A model generated the notes under the pieces. That model saw only the letters and a program-made list of their open reading frames with translations. It did not search any database and had not been told where the DNA came from. A DNA stretch of 64,000 nucleotides. Origin: Hominifimenecus microfluidus (GTDB lineage: Bacteria > Bacillota > Clostridia > Lachnospirales > Lachnospiraceae). The stretch is from assembly GCA_020687485.1 (NCBI GenBank), contig JAJEQR010000008.1, positions 1 to 64,000 of the forward strand. Reading direction: 5' to 3'. A program made the translations under genes and the position numbers. Within the stretch, counting starts at the first letter, position 1; the number at the start of each line of letters is the position of its first letter. This document shows, piece by piece, positions 16,247-24,498 of this stretch.

Positions 16247-16918
16247 ATGAGAGAAATTGAGTTAAGAGTAACAGGGGCGAACAAGAAGATTCGCGGTAAT
16301 GTAATCCTGGAGGACGTATCGCTGACGATGCACTCCGGGAAGATCTGCGGCCTGCAGGGCAGCAACGGCTCCGGAAAGACGATGCTGATGCGTGCCATCT
16401 GCGGGCTGATCCGCCTGGACAGCGGAAGCGTATCCGTCTCCGGGAAGGTTCTGGGGAAGGATATGGCTTTCCTGGAGAATACCGGTATCCTGATCGAGTC
16501 TCCGGCATTCCTGAACGGATACACCGGACTGCAGAACCTGATGTATCTGGCGGATATTCAGAAGCGCGTGGGTCGGGAAGAAGTACGGCAGACTCTGACG
16601 CGGGTTGGTCTTGATCCGGACGATAAGCGAAAGTTTCGGAAGTATTCGCTGGGAATGAAGCAGCGGCTGGGAATCGCGGCGGCGATCATGGAGAAGAATG
16701 AGATCCTTCTGATCGATGAGCCGTTCAACGCGCTGGATGTGGACGGCATCGAACTGGTGAAGAATATCCTGCGGGAAGAACGGGAGCGCGGCGCGCTGAT
16801 CGTGCTTTCCTGTCATGAGAGACAGCTGCTGGAGAGCCTTTCGGATGAAATCTACGTGATTCAGAGCGGAAGAATTACCGATCATCTGATTCCTGGAGAA
16901 GCGAAAGAACCGGAATAG
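16247..16918 (+). CDS. ABC transporter ATP-binding protein
   Basis: 223 residues. Walker A is GSNGSGKT (about 38-45), the ABC signature YSLGMKQRL near 142, and Walker B ILLIDEP near 160, followed by the D-loop and a switch His in SCHER. These are all that is needed for ATP hydrolysis. It is the only ATPase among three permease genes, so it probably energises all of them, as heteromeric or alternative complexes. Its stop is 15 bases before the first possible start of the M56 protease frame. Substrate unknown; antimicrobial-peptide or lipid export are possibilities. Confidence 0.9.
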   Translation: MREIELRVTGANKKIRGNVILEDVSLTMHSGKICGLQGSNGSGKTMLMRAICGLIRLDSGSVSVSGKVLGKDMAFLENTGILIESPAFLNGYTGLQNLMYLADIQKRVGREEVRQTLTRVGLDPDDKRKFRKYSLGMKQRLGIAAAIMEKNEILLIDEPFNALDVDGIELVKNILREERERGALIVLSCHERQLLESLSDEIYVIQSGRITDHLIPGEAKEPE

Positions 16919-17020
16919 TTATGGAATATCGGATTGTTACGTAATATACGTAGTATCAGAGGACACACGAAAACAAAGGATAAACAGGAACTGTGGTTCC
17001 TGAAAGTTACAAAGGAAACT

Positions 17021-18445
17021 ATGGACAATTTTTATGGAACTATTGCGTATGCCGGGATTGTATATCTCATTACAACAGTGAGCGGAATACTTATGCTGCT
17101 GGCATGGCGCTTCTTTTTTCGAAAGCTGGATCATCAGGGAGGACTTGGCGTGATCTATCATGTTCAGCGCCTGATTCTTCTGTTGTTTTTACTGCCGGTT
17201 ATTTATAGTATCGTGTGGCTAGTGCAGACAAGGCCGACGGATGGCATGACGGAAGGTGTGTTTGATCTCTCTACAAAGAAAATGAGAATCGTGGCGGCTG
17301 TCTTCTTTCTGGTGTGGCTGGTTGGTTTTCTTGATCTGACGGTGCGATCGATTATGGTGCGGAATCGGCTGAAACGCATCCGAAAGGAAAGCCATCCGGC
17401 ATCGGAAGAATTTCAGGCTCTGATGGAGAAGTGCAGAAAGCAGGTTGGGCTGAAGCGAAGCGTGCGGCTTTATCAGAATTGCTGGGTGGGGAGTGCGTTT
17501 ACCTGCGGTGTGATTCATCCGTATATTGTGCTTCCGGATGATCAGAACTTCCCGGAAGAAAACCGGATTCCTTCGGCGGCCTATGAAATCATGCTTCTCC
17601 ATGAGCTGACGCATATCCGCCACTGGGATTCGTTGTGGGGCCATATCGGAAATCTGGTTCGCCAGATTCACTGGGTAAATCCTTTGATCTGGCGCCTGAC
17701 GAAGGGCGATCAGGAATGGCAGGAGGCACACTGCGACAGCGAATGTGTAAAGATGCTGGGACAGGAAGACTTCTACTGCCTCACTCTTGCGAAAATACAG
17801 ATCAGGCAGAATAAGTACGCAGATCTTCTGGTGAACCCGGTGCAGATGTTCCATGATACAAAAAATCTGACGATGGAAAGGATAGAACGTATGCAGCGTT
17901 ATAAGAAAGAATCGAAGATGAAGAAGAGTGCTGTCGCGGCGGTACTGACCGGTGTGCTGCTGGTGGGATCGACCAGCGTATTCGCGGCAACGAGTGGAAT
18001 TGCCGCAGTGCAGGAGGCGGTTTTCTGGGATACGGTTAAGTATGAGCAGGAGGAGTATACACCCTGGGAGAATTATCTGGAGGAAGAAGAATTTCGGGAA
18101 GAGGATCTGATTCAGGCAGGCTATACGATAGAATCAGCGGAGGATACGGGAATTGCCATGTGCGCTTCCGGCACATTTGACCGCTGGCTGGGAAAGAAGG
18201 CAGTTTATAAAAGCAGTTCTTTCCATGCGGATGCAGGCGGAAGCATTTTCGTTGCAGTATCATCGTCTCCGGAGGATGCAGAGATTAGTGCCGGAATCAT
18301 AGAGCCGGATGGAACGTGGAGAGGCGTATCCAACACGGGGAATATTGAGCATTCCTTTTCAGTAAAAACGAGCGGAACGTACCGTGTATATATAAGAAAT
18401 GACACAGACAACCATGTGAGATTTGTTGGTTCTTATCACAACTGA
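17021..18445 (+). CDS. M56-family (BlaR1-type) membrane metalloprotease with an unusual sensor domain
   Basis: About 474 residues from the ATG at 17021; the frame is open back to a TTG at 16934 but without a ribosome-binding site. Four N-terminal membrane segments surround the zinc-protease core HELTH (194-198), with the usual downstream E-A-H-C-D-S-E segment. A last membrane helix (about 310-326) is followed by an outer domain of about 145 residues ending in YRVYIRNDTDNHVRFVGSY. That domain is beta-rich and does not look like the penicillin-binding sensor of BlaR1; it recalls a PPC-type beta sandwich. M56 proteases normally respond to an outer signal by inactivating a BlaI-type repressor, and one is encoded next. 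Confidence 0.85.
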   Translation: MDNFYGTIAYAGIVYLITTVSGILMLLAWRFFFRKLDHQGGLGVIYHVQRLILLLFLLPVIYSIVWLVQTRPTDGMTEGVFDLSTKKMRIVAAVFFLVWLVGFLDLTVRSIMVRNRLKRIRKESHPASEEFQALMEKCRKQVGLKRSVRLYQNCWVGSAFTCGVIHPYIVLPDDQNFPEENRIPSAAYEIMLLHELTHIRHWDSLWGHIGNLVRQIHWVNPLIWRLTKGDQEWQEAHCDSECVKMLGQEDFYCLTLAKIQIRQNKYADLLVNPVQMFHDTKNLTMERIERMQRYKKESKMKKSAVAAVLTGVLLVGSTSVFAATSGIAAVQEAVFWDTVKYEQEEYTPWENYLEEEEFREEDLIQAGYTIESAEDTGIAMCASGTFDRWLGKKAVYKSSSFHADAGGSIFVAVSSSPEDAEISAGIIEPDGTWRGVSNTGNIEHSFSVKTSGTYRVYIRNDTDNHVRFVGSYHN

Positions 18446-18486
18446 AATAAAAAGGTTGCTTCTTCAAGTGAAATATGGGCGCAGAC

Positions 18487-18510
18487 GTTGTATACAACTT
18501 GTATCAAGTT
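18487..18510 (+). promoter_or_regulatory. Operator-like dyads upstream of the BlaI-family gene
   Basis: A perfect 12-bp palindrome GTTGTATACAAC (18487-18498) overlaps a second dyad, AACTTG-TAT-CAAGTT (18496-18510). BlaI/MecI/CopY repressors bind TACA/TGTA-type dyads, and the first palindrome contains TGTATACA. Self-control by the repressor is the simplest reading. Confidence 0.55.
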
Positions 18511-18515
18511 TTGTA

Positions 18516-18544
18516 TTGCACAAAGTTTGCTTTTGTGATATTCT
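18516..18544 (+). promoter_or_regulatory. Promoter of the BlaI-family gene
   Basis: TTGCAC (18516-18521), 17 bases, TATTCT (18539-18544), just downstream of the two dyads and about 75 bases before the start codon. Confidence 0.5.
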
Positions 18545-18619
18545 AAGCGGAAGAATGGGGATTACATAGTTACTGAAGGACTATATTGAAGAAGATCATA
18601 TTAAGGAGAGTGTACTCTT

Positions 18620-19015
18620 ATGTATAAACAGAAATTATCAGATTGTGAACTCGATGTTATGCAGATCCTCTGGGATCTTGGCCCGGAGATGAATCAGCCG
18701 GAGATCAAGGAGGAGCTGGAGCGGAGAAAGTCGAGAGTCTACGGCCGCACGACGATTGCTACCTGGATGACCCGACTGAAGAATGCCGGTTTCGTGAGCT
18801 CGGTTGCGCATGGCAAGGTGACTTACTTCTATCCGCTGGTGAACCGGGAGGATTACAAGCGCCTGGAGCTGGATCATTTCTCCCGCCGTCTGTTCGCCGG
18901 ATCATATAATCAGGCGATCCTTGGCTTTGCGCAGGAGGAGCAGCTTCCGGCAGAAGAGCTGAAGAAGCTGGAAGACCTGGTGGCGAGCTGGGAAGCAGCC
19001 GGACTTGGAAAATAA
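18620..19015 (+). CDS. BlaI/MecI/CopY-family transcriptional repressor
   Basis: 131 residues. The N-terminal winged helix starts with LSDCELDVMQILWDLGP, a hallmark of the family, and continues through TTIATWMTRLKNAGFV with the wing in VAHGKVTYFYPLV. A C-terminal dimer helix follows. An AAGGAG lies 12 bases upstream of the ATG. It is released from DNA when a partner M56 protease cleaves it; the gene just before encodes such a protease. The order protease-then-repressor is the reverse of the common blaI-blaR1 order, and the repressor has its own promoter. Likely targets are its own promoter and that of the ABC operon. Confidence 0.92.
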   Translation: MYKQKLSDCELDVMQILWDLGPEMNQPEIKEELERRKSRVYGRTTIATWMTRLKNAGFVSSVAHGKVTYFYPLVNREDYKRLELDHFSRRLFAGSYNQAILGFAQEEQLPAEELKKLEDLVASWEAAGLGK

Positions 19016-19043
19016 TCTGAAGCAATTAACAGAAACCAATCAA

Positions 19044-19082
19044 AAGAGCGCCGCATGGAAAAGCTTACCATGCGGCGCTTTT
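19044..19082 (+). terminator. Terminator after the BlaI-family gene
   Basis: GCGCCGCATGG (19048-19058) pairs perfectly with CCATGCGGCGC (19068-19078); flanking A and T tracts extend the stem. It lies about 30 bases after the stop. Confidence 0.9.
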
Positions 19083-19084
19083 AT

Positions 19085-19170
19085 GCGGAAGTATTCAAAA
19101 GTGAAAAAAGTATATATGAAGCGAAACAAGTATCTGGAAAACGAAAAAAGTATTGATAAAACGAAACTTT
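19085..19170 (+). repeat. 20-bp-phased direct repeats (iteron-like)
   Basis: The unit (G/A)(T/C)GAAA(A/C)AAGTAT starts at 19101, 19121 and 19141, with a partial fourth unit ACGAAAC at 19161: a spacing of exactly 20 bases. A degenerate copy, GCGGAAGTAT, precedes at 19085. The array ends a few bases before the -35 box of the next gene. Such phasing puts the sites on nearly the same face of the helix, as expected for cooperative binding of a protein, possibly the HTH domain of the encoded ATPase. Confidence 0.7.
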
Positions 19171-19174
19171 TTGG

Positions 19175-19203
19175 TTGCCGGATTTCGCATTGCGGGGTAT
19201 CAT
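19175..19203 (+). promoter_or_regulatory. Promoter of the HTH-AAA-nuclease gene
   Basis: TTGCCG (19175-19180), 17 bases, TATCAT (19198-19203). It lies directly downstream of the phased repeats and about 70 bases before the start codon. Confidence 0.5.
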
Positions 19204-19271
19204 AAAAGAGAAGACATATTTGCCTGTGTGAAGAAAAATGTCTGAGGAAACAGAGACTTAGGAGGTGCAGG

Positions 19272-21095
19272 ATGAAATACACAACCTGTTCGGAGTTTGC
19301 AGAGAAGAGCGGTCTCAGTGTGCGTAGAATTCAGCAGATGTGCAGGAGCGGGGAGATACCCGGAGCGCAGAAGCAGGGACATTCCTGGCGGATTCCCGCG
19401 GATACGGTATTGGCCGCGGGAGCTAAAGGATCAGAACCTGAACGGAAACTTCTTCCGGTAGGTATCTCCAATTTTCGTCTGGCTGCTACAAATTATTATT
19501 ACGTGGACAAGACACTTCTGATCCGGGATTTTATAGACAGCAGGCCGATGGTTTCACTGTTCACCCGCCCCCGCCGTTTCGGCAAGACGCTGAACATGGA
19601 TATGTTGCGTGTTTTCTTTGAAAAGACTGATGAAGACACATCGGTATATTTCCGTGACAGAAAAATATGGCAATGCGGGAGTCGGTATACGGCCTATCAG
19701 GGGCAGTATCCGGTGATCTTTCTGAGCTTTAAGGATATCAAGTGCGCGTCATGGGAAGAAACCAGGGGAAAGATCGCAAGGCTGATTTCTCTGGAGTGCC
19801 AGCGCCATATTGAACTGCAGGACAGTCCGAGACTCAACAGTTATGAGAAGGAGCAGTATGCCCTCCTGACCAAGGGAAAAGCGGATGGAATTTCTTATGA
19901 GATGTCTCTGCAGCTTCTTTCGCTGATGCTGCATAAGCACTATAAGAAAGAGACGATCATTATCATTGATGAGTATGATACGCCGATTCAGCAGGGGCAT
20001 GTCTGCGGTTTTTATCCGGAAGTCGTTGGCTTTATGAGGAATTTCTTCTCTGGAGGCCTGAAGGATAATCCGCATCTGGCTTATGGCTTTTTGACGGGAA
20101 TTCTCCGTGTTGCCAGGGAGAGTATTTTCAGCGGTCTGAATAATCTGAAGATTTATTCGATCCTGGATTCGACATACAGCGAATACTTTGGATTCACAGA
20201 AGAGGAAGTTCGTGAGATGCTTGCGTATTACGGAGCAGAGGATAAGTTCGATGAGGTATGCCAGTGGTATGACGGCTATCTTTTCGGTAGCACGGAGATA
20301 TTTAATCCCTGGTCGGTGACGAATTATATTTCTGACCACTGTTTCCCGAAAGCCTTCTGGCAGTCAACAGGCAGCAATGAAATCGTCGGGGAAATCATTG
20401 CTGCGGCGACGCCGGAGATTACGGAGAATCTTCAACTCCTTATGAGCGGTCAGAGCATTACGACTTATATTGACACCAGCGTGATTTATCCAGAAGTGCA
20501 GAATCATCCCTACAGTATCTACAGCTTTTTGCTGGTGGCAGGATATCTGCGCGTGTCTGCGGTATATCCGCAAAATGACGGCAATTTCATGTGCGATGTG
20601 GCGATCCCAAATAAAGAAATTTTTATCGTATATGAAAAGGAAGTCCTGAATAAAACACAGCAGGACGGAACGGCGGTTTCCATTCAGCAGGCAATTTTCT
20701 CCAGTGATGCCGAAAAACTTCAGGCGTTGCTGGAGGAATTTATGCTGCAGTCGATTTCGTCCTTTGATGGAGCAAATGAAGGCTTCTATCATGGCATGAT
20801 GCTGGGATTGTGTGCAGTGCTTAGTTACCGGTATCAGGTTCGCTCCAATCGGGAGTCTGGTTTGGGACGATTTGATATTATGCTGTTTCCCAGAGAAAAA
20901 TCGCTGCCAGGATTCATTTTTGAATTCAAATTTGCGAAAGAATCGAATGTCAGCCTGGAAGGTCTGGCAGAGCAGGCGCTGCAGCAGATAGAAGAGAAGA
21001 AGTACGATACGGAATTTCTGGATGCCGGAATTAAGGATGTTGTGAGGATTGGGATTGCATTTCGTGGAAAAAATGCCGTTGTGAAAAGTCGGTAG
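19272..21095 (+). CDS. AAA ATPase with C-terminal PD-(D/E)XK domain and N-terminal HTH
   Basis: 607 residues, with AGGAGG before the ATG. Residues 1-50 look like an excisionase/MerR-type helix-turn-helix (SVRRIQQMCRSGEIPGAQK, then WRIP). The AAA-ATPase-like domain has RPRRFGKTL (99-107) and Walker B IIIIDEYD (Asp233-Glu234). Near the end, RFDIML (Asp535) and FIFEFK (Glu551, Lys553) make a complete PD-(D/E)XK nuclease motif. The core is the widespread AAA-ATPase_like/DUF1703 family of unknown role, often patchily distributed and present in many copies. The HTH fusion is an addition that suggests DNA targeting or self-regulation. It stands alone between its own promoter and a terminator, in keeping with a mobile or defence-related cargo gene (inference). 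Confidence 0.88.
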   Translation: MKYTTCSEFAEKSGLSVRRIQQMCRSGEIPGAQKQGHSWRIPADTVLAAGAKGSEPERKLLPVGISNFRLAATNYYYVDKTLLIRDFIDSRPMVSLFTRPRRFGKTLNMDMLRVFFEKTDEDTSVYFRDRKIWQCGSRYTAYQGQYPVIFLSFKDIKCASWEETRGKIARLISLECQRHIELQDSPRLNSYEKEQYALLTKGKADGISYEMSLQLLSLMLHKHYKKETIIIIDEYDTPIQQGHVCGFYPEVVGFMRNFFSGGLKDNPHLAYGFLTGILRVARESIFSGLNNLKIYSILDSTYSEYFGFTEEEVREMLAYYGAEDKFDEVCQWYDGYLFGSTEIFNPWSVTNYISDHCFPKAFWQSTGSNEIVGEIIAAATPEITENLQLLMSGQSITTYIDTSVIYPEVQNHPYSIYSFLLVAGYLRVSAVYPQNDGNFMCDVAIPNKEIFIVYEKEVLNKTQQDGTAVSIQQAIFSSDAEKLQALLEEFMLQSISSFDGANEGFYHGMMLGLCAVLSYRYQVRSNRESGLGRFDIMLFPREKSLPGFIFEFKFAKESNVSLEGLAEQALQQIEEKKYDTEFLDAGIKDVVRIGIAFRGKNAVVKSR

Positions 21096-21135
21096 AGAGA
21101 TAAAAAAGAAAAGTAAATAAAGAGGAGAAGAAAAA

Positions 21136-21180
21136 AAGAAGGATGCTGTCTGCGGGAATTGCGGATACAGCATCCTTCTT
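21136..21180. terminator. Bidirectional terminator between convergent genes
   Basis: AAGAAGGATGCTGT (21136-21149) and ACAGCATCCTTCTT (21167-21180) form a perfect 14-bp stem with a 17-base loop. A-rich sequence flanks the left side and T-rich the right, so it can serve the ATPase gene and the convergent VanW gene. Confidence 0.85.
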
Positions 21181-21199
21181 AGTCTTCAGTTACAATATT

Positions 21200-22801
21200 T
21201 TACTCATCATCCTCCGGCGGATCTACGCCTTCGGGGAGTGTCTCTTCCGGAGCTGCCGTAGTGGGCGCTTCTGTGGGCGCCTCGGTCGGAGCGGCCGTGG
21301 ATTCCGTGCTGGAAGCGGCTGCCGTGGTATCCGCAGCGGCTGTGGTGGTTGTGGCGGCGCCGGTACCGATCGTGATGGTCTGCTGCGATGCCTGGTAGTA
21401 ATCCGTATCGAAGCGGACCGTCTCGGAGAGCTTGCCGTCGATATAGATGTTCTTCTGCAGGTAGGAGGTGCAGGCGTCATGGTTGCTGCCCTTGACGTCC
21501 CGGTAGCCGGTCGGCTGTGTGGGGTCTTCCACTTCCTTGGGCGTGGAGGTGGTGCGGCTGACAACGACGGATTCATACTCGATCGTCCGGTTGGACGGGC
21601 GGTATTCTTTGCCGTAGATACTGAAGGTCAGGGTCGCGCCATCCGCCGAGGAGGCGATGTAGACCGGGTTGCCGGTATTGTTTGTGAATACGAGATCCTT
21701 GGAGCCGGTTGCGATTGCAGCGTCGAAGGACGGCTCTACGTAGGAGACCAGCATGGAGTGCGGGTAACGGGTATCGATCTCAAGCTCAGCCTGCAGCAGA
21801 GCATTGTACAGCGTAGTGCTGACCTGGCAGACGCCGCCGCCATAGGATTCGATGGTTTCACCGTTCAGGTACTCGCCGCCGATGGCGTAGCCGTATTCCG
21901 GCTCGCGGGGCTTGATGGTCTCGCTGACGGAGAGGCTCTGACCAGGCAGGAGAACCGTGCCGTCCAGGTAGCCGGCAGCTACGGCGATGTTAGTCTTGCG
22001 GCCGGACGCACTGCTGCTGTAGCTGGTGGAGTAGGTGCCGAGGCGGGTATCAATGGCCTCCAGCATCTCTGTCGTGCAGGTGGGTTCCGTGACTTCTACA
22101 GTGGCCTTTACCTCCATGTTGGCGGCCAGCTGGTTATTTACCGCGTCCAGAATCGTCTGCACAGTGGCTTCCTGATTTGTGGTAAGGCCGGTGGTGTGAG
22201 GAGTGACGACGAAATCGCCGTTATCATCCCGTGTGATGGTGGCATCAACAGCGGGTGTGTCTGCAACCGCAACCTTATCCTTTACAAACTCTGTGACCAG
22301 TGCGGTATCAACGGAGTGAGTGACCGGCACAACGACTTTGTCGTAGCGAAGATCCATCAGCGTCTTGTAGCGGCTGATAAGTCCGCCGCACTGGCCGATC
22401 GTGCAGGCTTCCTCCACGATGGTTCCGGCGTCGTATGTGAAGCCGAGCTCATCCAGAGTGGTGAGGATCTTCTTGCCGTTCGCGTCCACCGTGAAGGTGG
22501 AGCTGCTGATGTTCTTGTAATAATCATTGATCGCTTCTCTCGCCTGAGCGACAGTGAGTCCTCCGAGCGAGATGCTTCCGGCGTAGACGCCGTCCGGAAT
22601 CTTTGCGTTCTCATCTACTTCGATATGGGTGTTGTTCTCTGCGGCAGCCGGAGCCTGGTCAGAGGATGCCTCTGTGCTCTCAATCGTGATTCCTTCTGCG
22701 GCAACTCCTGCTGTCTCTACAGTGGCAGCATATGTCGAAATGCCAGAGAGAAGTACCGCACCGGATAAAAGTGTGCCGGTGAGCAGGTATCTGAATTTCA
22801 T
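21200..22801 (-). CDS. VanW-family secreted/anchored protein
   Basis: About 533 residues from the ATG at 22801, which has AAGGAAGG upstream on its strand; the open frame continues further 5' without a signal. A signal peptide or anchor (about 1-26) precedes an acidic linker. The region with ARVAQ/REAINDYYKN-type repeats resembles the putative peptidoglycan-binding domain found before VanW. The VanW domain follows, with LLPGQSLSVSE and ESYGGGVCQVSTTLYNALL. The last 70 residues are Thr/Ala/Glu/Pro-rich and probably span the wall. VanW was named from vancomycin-resistance clusters, but most copies, as here, are outside such clusters and have no known role. Confidence 0.9.
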   Translation of the reverse strand: MKFRYLLTGTLLSGAVLLSGISTYAATVETAGVAAEGITIESTEASSDQAPAAAENNTHIEVDENAKIPDGVYAGSISLGGLTVAQAREAINDYYKNISSSTFTVDANGKKILTTLDELGFTYDAGTIVEEACTIGQCGGLISRYKTLMDLRYDKVVVPVTHSVDTALVTEFVKDKVAVADTPAVDATITRDDNGDFVVTPHTTGLTTNQEATVQTILDAVNNQLAANMEVKATVEVTEPTCTTEMLEAIDTRLGTYSTSYSSSASGRKTNIAVAAGYLDGTVLLPGQSLSVSETIKPREPEYGYAIGGEYLNGETIESYGGGVCQVSTTLYNALLQAELEIDTRYPHSMLVSYVEPSFDAAIATGSKDLVFTNNTGNPVYIASSADGATLTFSIYGKEYRPSNRTIEYESVVVSRTTSTPKEVEDPTQPTGYRDVKGSNHDACTSYLQKNIYIDGKLSETVRFDTDYYQASQQTITIGTGAATTTTAAADTTAAASSTESTAAPTEAPTEAPTTAAPEETLPEGVDPPEDDE

Positions 22802-22890
22802 GAGTAAATCCTTCCTTTTCTTTTGGATATGTAACAGTGTAAAGCTTCCTGCCAGGCAGCGCTTTCGAGAGCGTCTGTCTGTGCTTTCCC

Positions 22891-22920
22891 AGTATACAAC
22901 AAAAAAGGAGACGGATGCAA
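22891..22920 (-). promoter_or_regulatory. Promoter of the VanW gene
   Basis: On the minus strand TTGCAT (22920-22915), 18 bases, TATACT (22896-22891). The -10 is good and the -35 weak. It lies about 90 bases before the start. Confidence 0.4.
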
Positions 22921-22994
22921 GCGGCAACCATTTTCATTATAGGAAATTCAGAAATTCGTAAGTTCTTTTAGCGGCTGTTTCGTAAAGGTAAAAC

Positions 22995-23023
22995 TTGACG
23001 GATACGAAGGAACGTGATACTCT
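22995..23023 (+). promoter_or_regulatory. Promoter of the large polysaccharide operon
   Basis: TTGACG (22995-23000), 17 bases, TACTCT (23018-23023) with TG one base before (extended -10). It is the first signal ahead of more than 36 kb of co-directional genes. Confidence 0.6.
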
Positions 23024-23034
23024 TAGAGGACAGA

Positions 23035-23053
23035 GCAGACGGGAGTAGTCTGC
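23035..23053 (+). other. Leader hairpin of the polysaccharide operon
   Basis: GCAGAC (23035-23040) and GTCTGC (23048-23053) with a 7-base loop, near the expected 5' end of the transcript. It could stabilise the long mRNA or take part in attenuation or antitermination. Confidence 0.4.
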
Positions 23054-23097
23054 CCTTACGACGGCGCGGACGCGCGAGAAGGAGAAAATATACGATC

Positions 23098-24477
23098 GTG
23101 AAAGAGATTTTATTTAAGTGCAGGAAGAGCATTGTCTCCCTGATGAAGCTGCTGCTGTTTATGGCGCTGATGGGGATCTGCTTTGGACTGCTGTCCCTGC
23201 ATAATCCACAGATCATAAAGATGTCCCGTACGGCTGCGGTTACCGGCCTTACCTTTGTGGTATGCGGGCTGTTTATGACACATATTTACGGCACCTATGA
23301 TATCGGTAAGCGGAAGAGCCGGCCGATTGTTCATTCGCTGACCCTTTCAGTAATGTTCACAGACCTTCTTACCTTCGTGATGCTGATCATCATGAACATG
23401 AATGAAGTGAATAATAACAGAATGTACCCGTACCTGTGGGAGGATCTGCTTCTGCTGCTGGTCGCTCTGATCCTGCAGATTTTCTGCATCGTGATCTTTA
23501 CTTACGGCGGTCATGCGATCTACTTCTCCTTTACGGACCCGGAGCGCTGCCTGATCGTAACGGGAGGCGGGGATCTGAGAAATCTTCGCCGCGGCATCGG
23601 AAAGTACAAGAAGCAGTACAAGGTGGAAGGCACGATTGAGCTGGGCGATCCGAATCTGTACGAGGCAATCGAGAAGGTCGATACGATTTTTCTGAATAAT
23701 GTACCGGAGGATGATAAGAATAAAATTGTCTCCTTCTGCTATCAGCATATGGTGAATGTATTCTACACACCGGAGGTTGTGGATGTGGTGAACCTGCATT
23801 CGCGCCTGGCGGTTCTTGATGATGTATCGATGATCGCGTCGGAAGTGAAGGAGCTTTCCTTCGAGCAGCGTCTGATCAAGCGTACCATGGATATCGTGGT
23901 ATCGATGATCGGTCTGATTATCCTGAGCCCGATTCTGCTGGTATGCGCAGCTGCGATCAAGATCGGCGACGGCGGCACGGTGCTGTTCCGCCAGAACCGC
24001 GTGACGGAGGGCGGAAGGATCTTTACGATCTACAAGTTCCGCACCATGATTGAGCATGCGGATCAGCATCTGGTGACGGATCATGACAGCCGCATTACGA
24101 AGGTGGGACATTTTCTTCGGAAGTATCGTCTGGATGAGCTGCCGCAGCTGTTAAATATCCTGAAGGGCGATATGAGCCTGGTAGGGCCGCGTCCGGAGAT
24201 GACGGAGTATGTCTATGTCTATTCAGAGACTCTGCCGGAGTTTCTGTACCGCCATAGAGTTAAGGCCGGATTGACTGGCTATGCCCAGATCACGGGCAAG
24301 TATAACACCAGCTCCAAGGATAAGCTGGTGATGGATTTGATGTATATCGAAAGCTTCAGCATCTGGAACGATGTGAAGATTCTCTTCCAGACGGTTCTGG
24401 TGCTCCTTCGGGCGGATGAGAGTACGGCGGCTTTCGATGATGATGAAGAAGCGAAGCGGAGAGGCGAGAGTGAGTAG
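23098..24477 (+). CDS. Polyprenyl-phosphate sugar-phosphate transferase (initiating enzyme)
   Basis: About 459 residues from the GTG at 23098, downstream of an AGAAGGAG; the upstream open frame runs through the promoter and is excluded. About four or five membrane helices and a Rossmann-like central domain are followed by the bacterial sugar transferase domain: [17 protein letters not shown], a helix-break-helix, [18 protein letters not shown] and [14 protein letters not shown], then [12 protein letters not shown]. Enzymes of this type move a sugar-1-phosphate from a nucleotide sugar to undecaprenyl phosphate, the first step of a surface polysaccharide. It heads the operon as expected. The sugar cannot be told from sequence alone. 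Confidence 0.92.
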   Translation: MKEILFKCRKSIVSLMKLLLFMALMGICFGLLSLHNPQIIKMSRTAAVTGLTFVVCGLFMTHIYGTYDIGKRKSRPIVHSLTLSVMFTDLLTFVMLIIMNMNEVNNNRMYPYLWEDLLLLLVALILQIFCIVIFTYGGHAIYFSFTDPERCLIVTGGGDLRNLRRGIGKYKKQYKVEGTIELGDPNLYEAIEKVDTIFLNNVPEDDKNKIVSFCYQHMVNVFYTPEVVDVVNLHSRLAVLDDVSMIASEVKELSFEQRLIKRTMDIVVSMIGLIILSPILLVCAAAIKIGDGGTVLFRQNRVTEGGRIFTIYKFRTMIEHADQHLVTDHDSRITKVGHFLRKYRLDELPQLLNILKGDMSLVGPRPEMTEYVYVYSETLPEFLYRHRVKAGLTGYAQITGKYNTSSKDKLVMDLMYIESFSIWNDVKILFQTVLVLLRADESTAAFDDDEEAKRRGESE

Positions 24478-24498
24478 CCGCCGGGAGGAAGATGCGCG

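Noticed and set aside
19085..19170. The phased repeats as a CRISPR array
   Set aside because: Units are about 13 bases with seven-base gaps, far too short for CRISPR repeats and spacers, and no cas gene is near.
19005..19205. A 66-codon frame across the terminator and the phased repeats
   Set aside because: It runs through a strong hairpin and the repeat array, and its lysine-rich translation merely reflects the A-rich repeats.
21200..22801. VanW gene as part of a vancomycin-resistance cluster
   Set aside because: No vanA/B ligase, vanH, vanX or VanRS two-component genes are present; the VanW domain alone is common in Clostridia.
23014..23097. An upstream GTG start for the sugar-phosphate transferase
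   Set aside because: It lies inside the spacer and -10 of the promoter at 22995-23023, so it would not be on the transcript; the residues it would add are arginine-rich and unlike the family.
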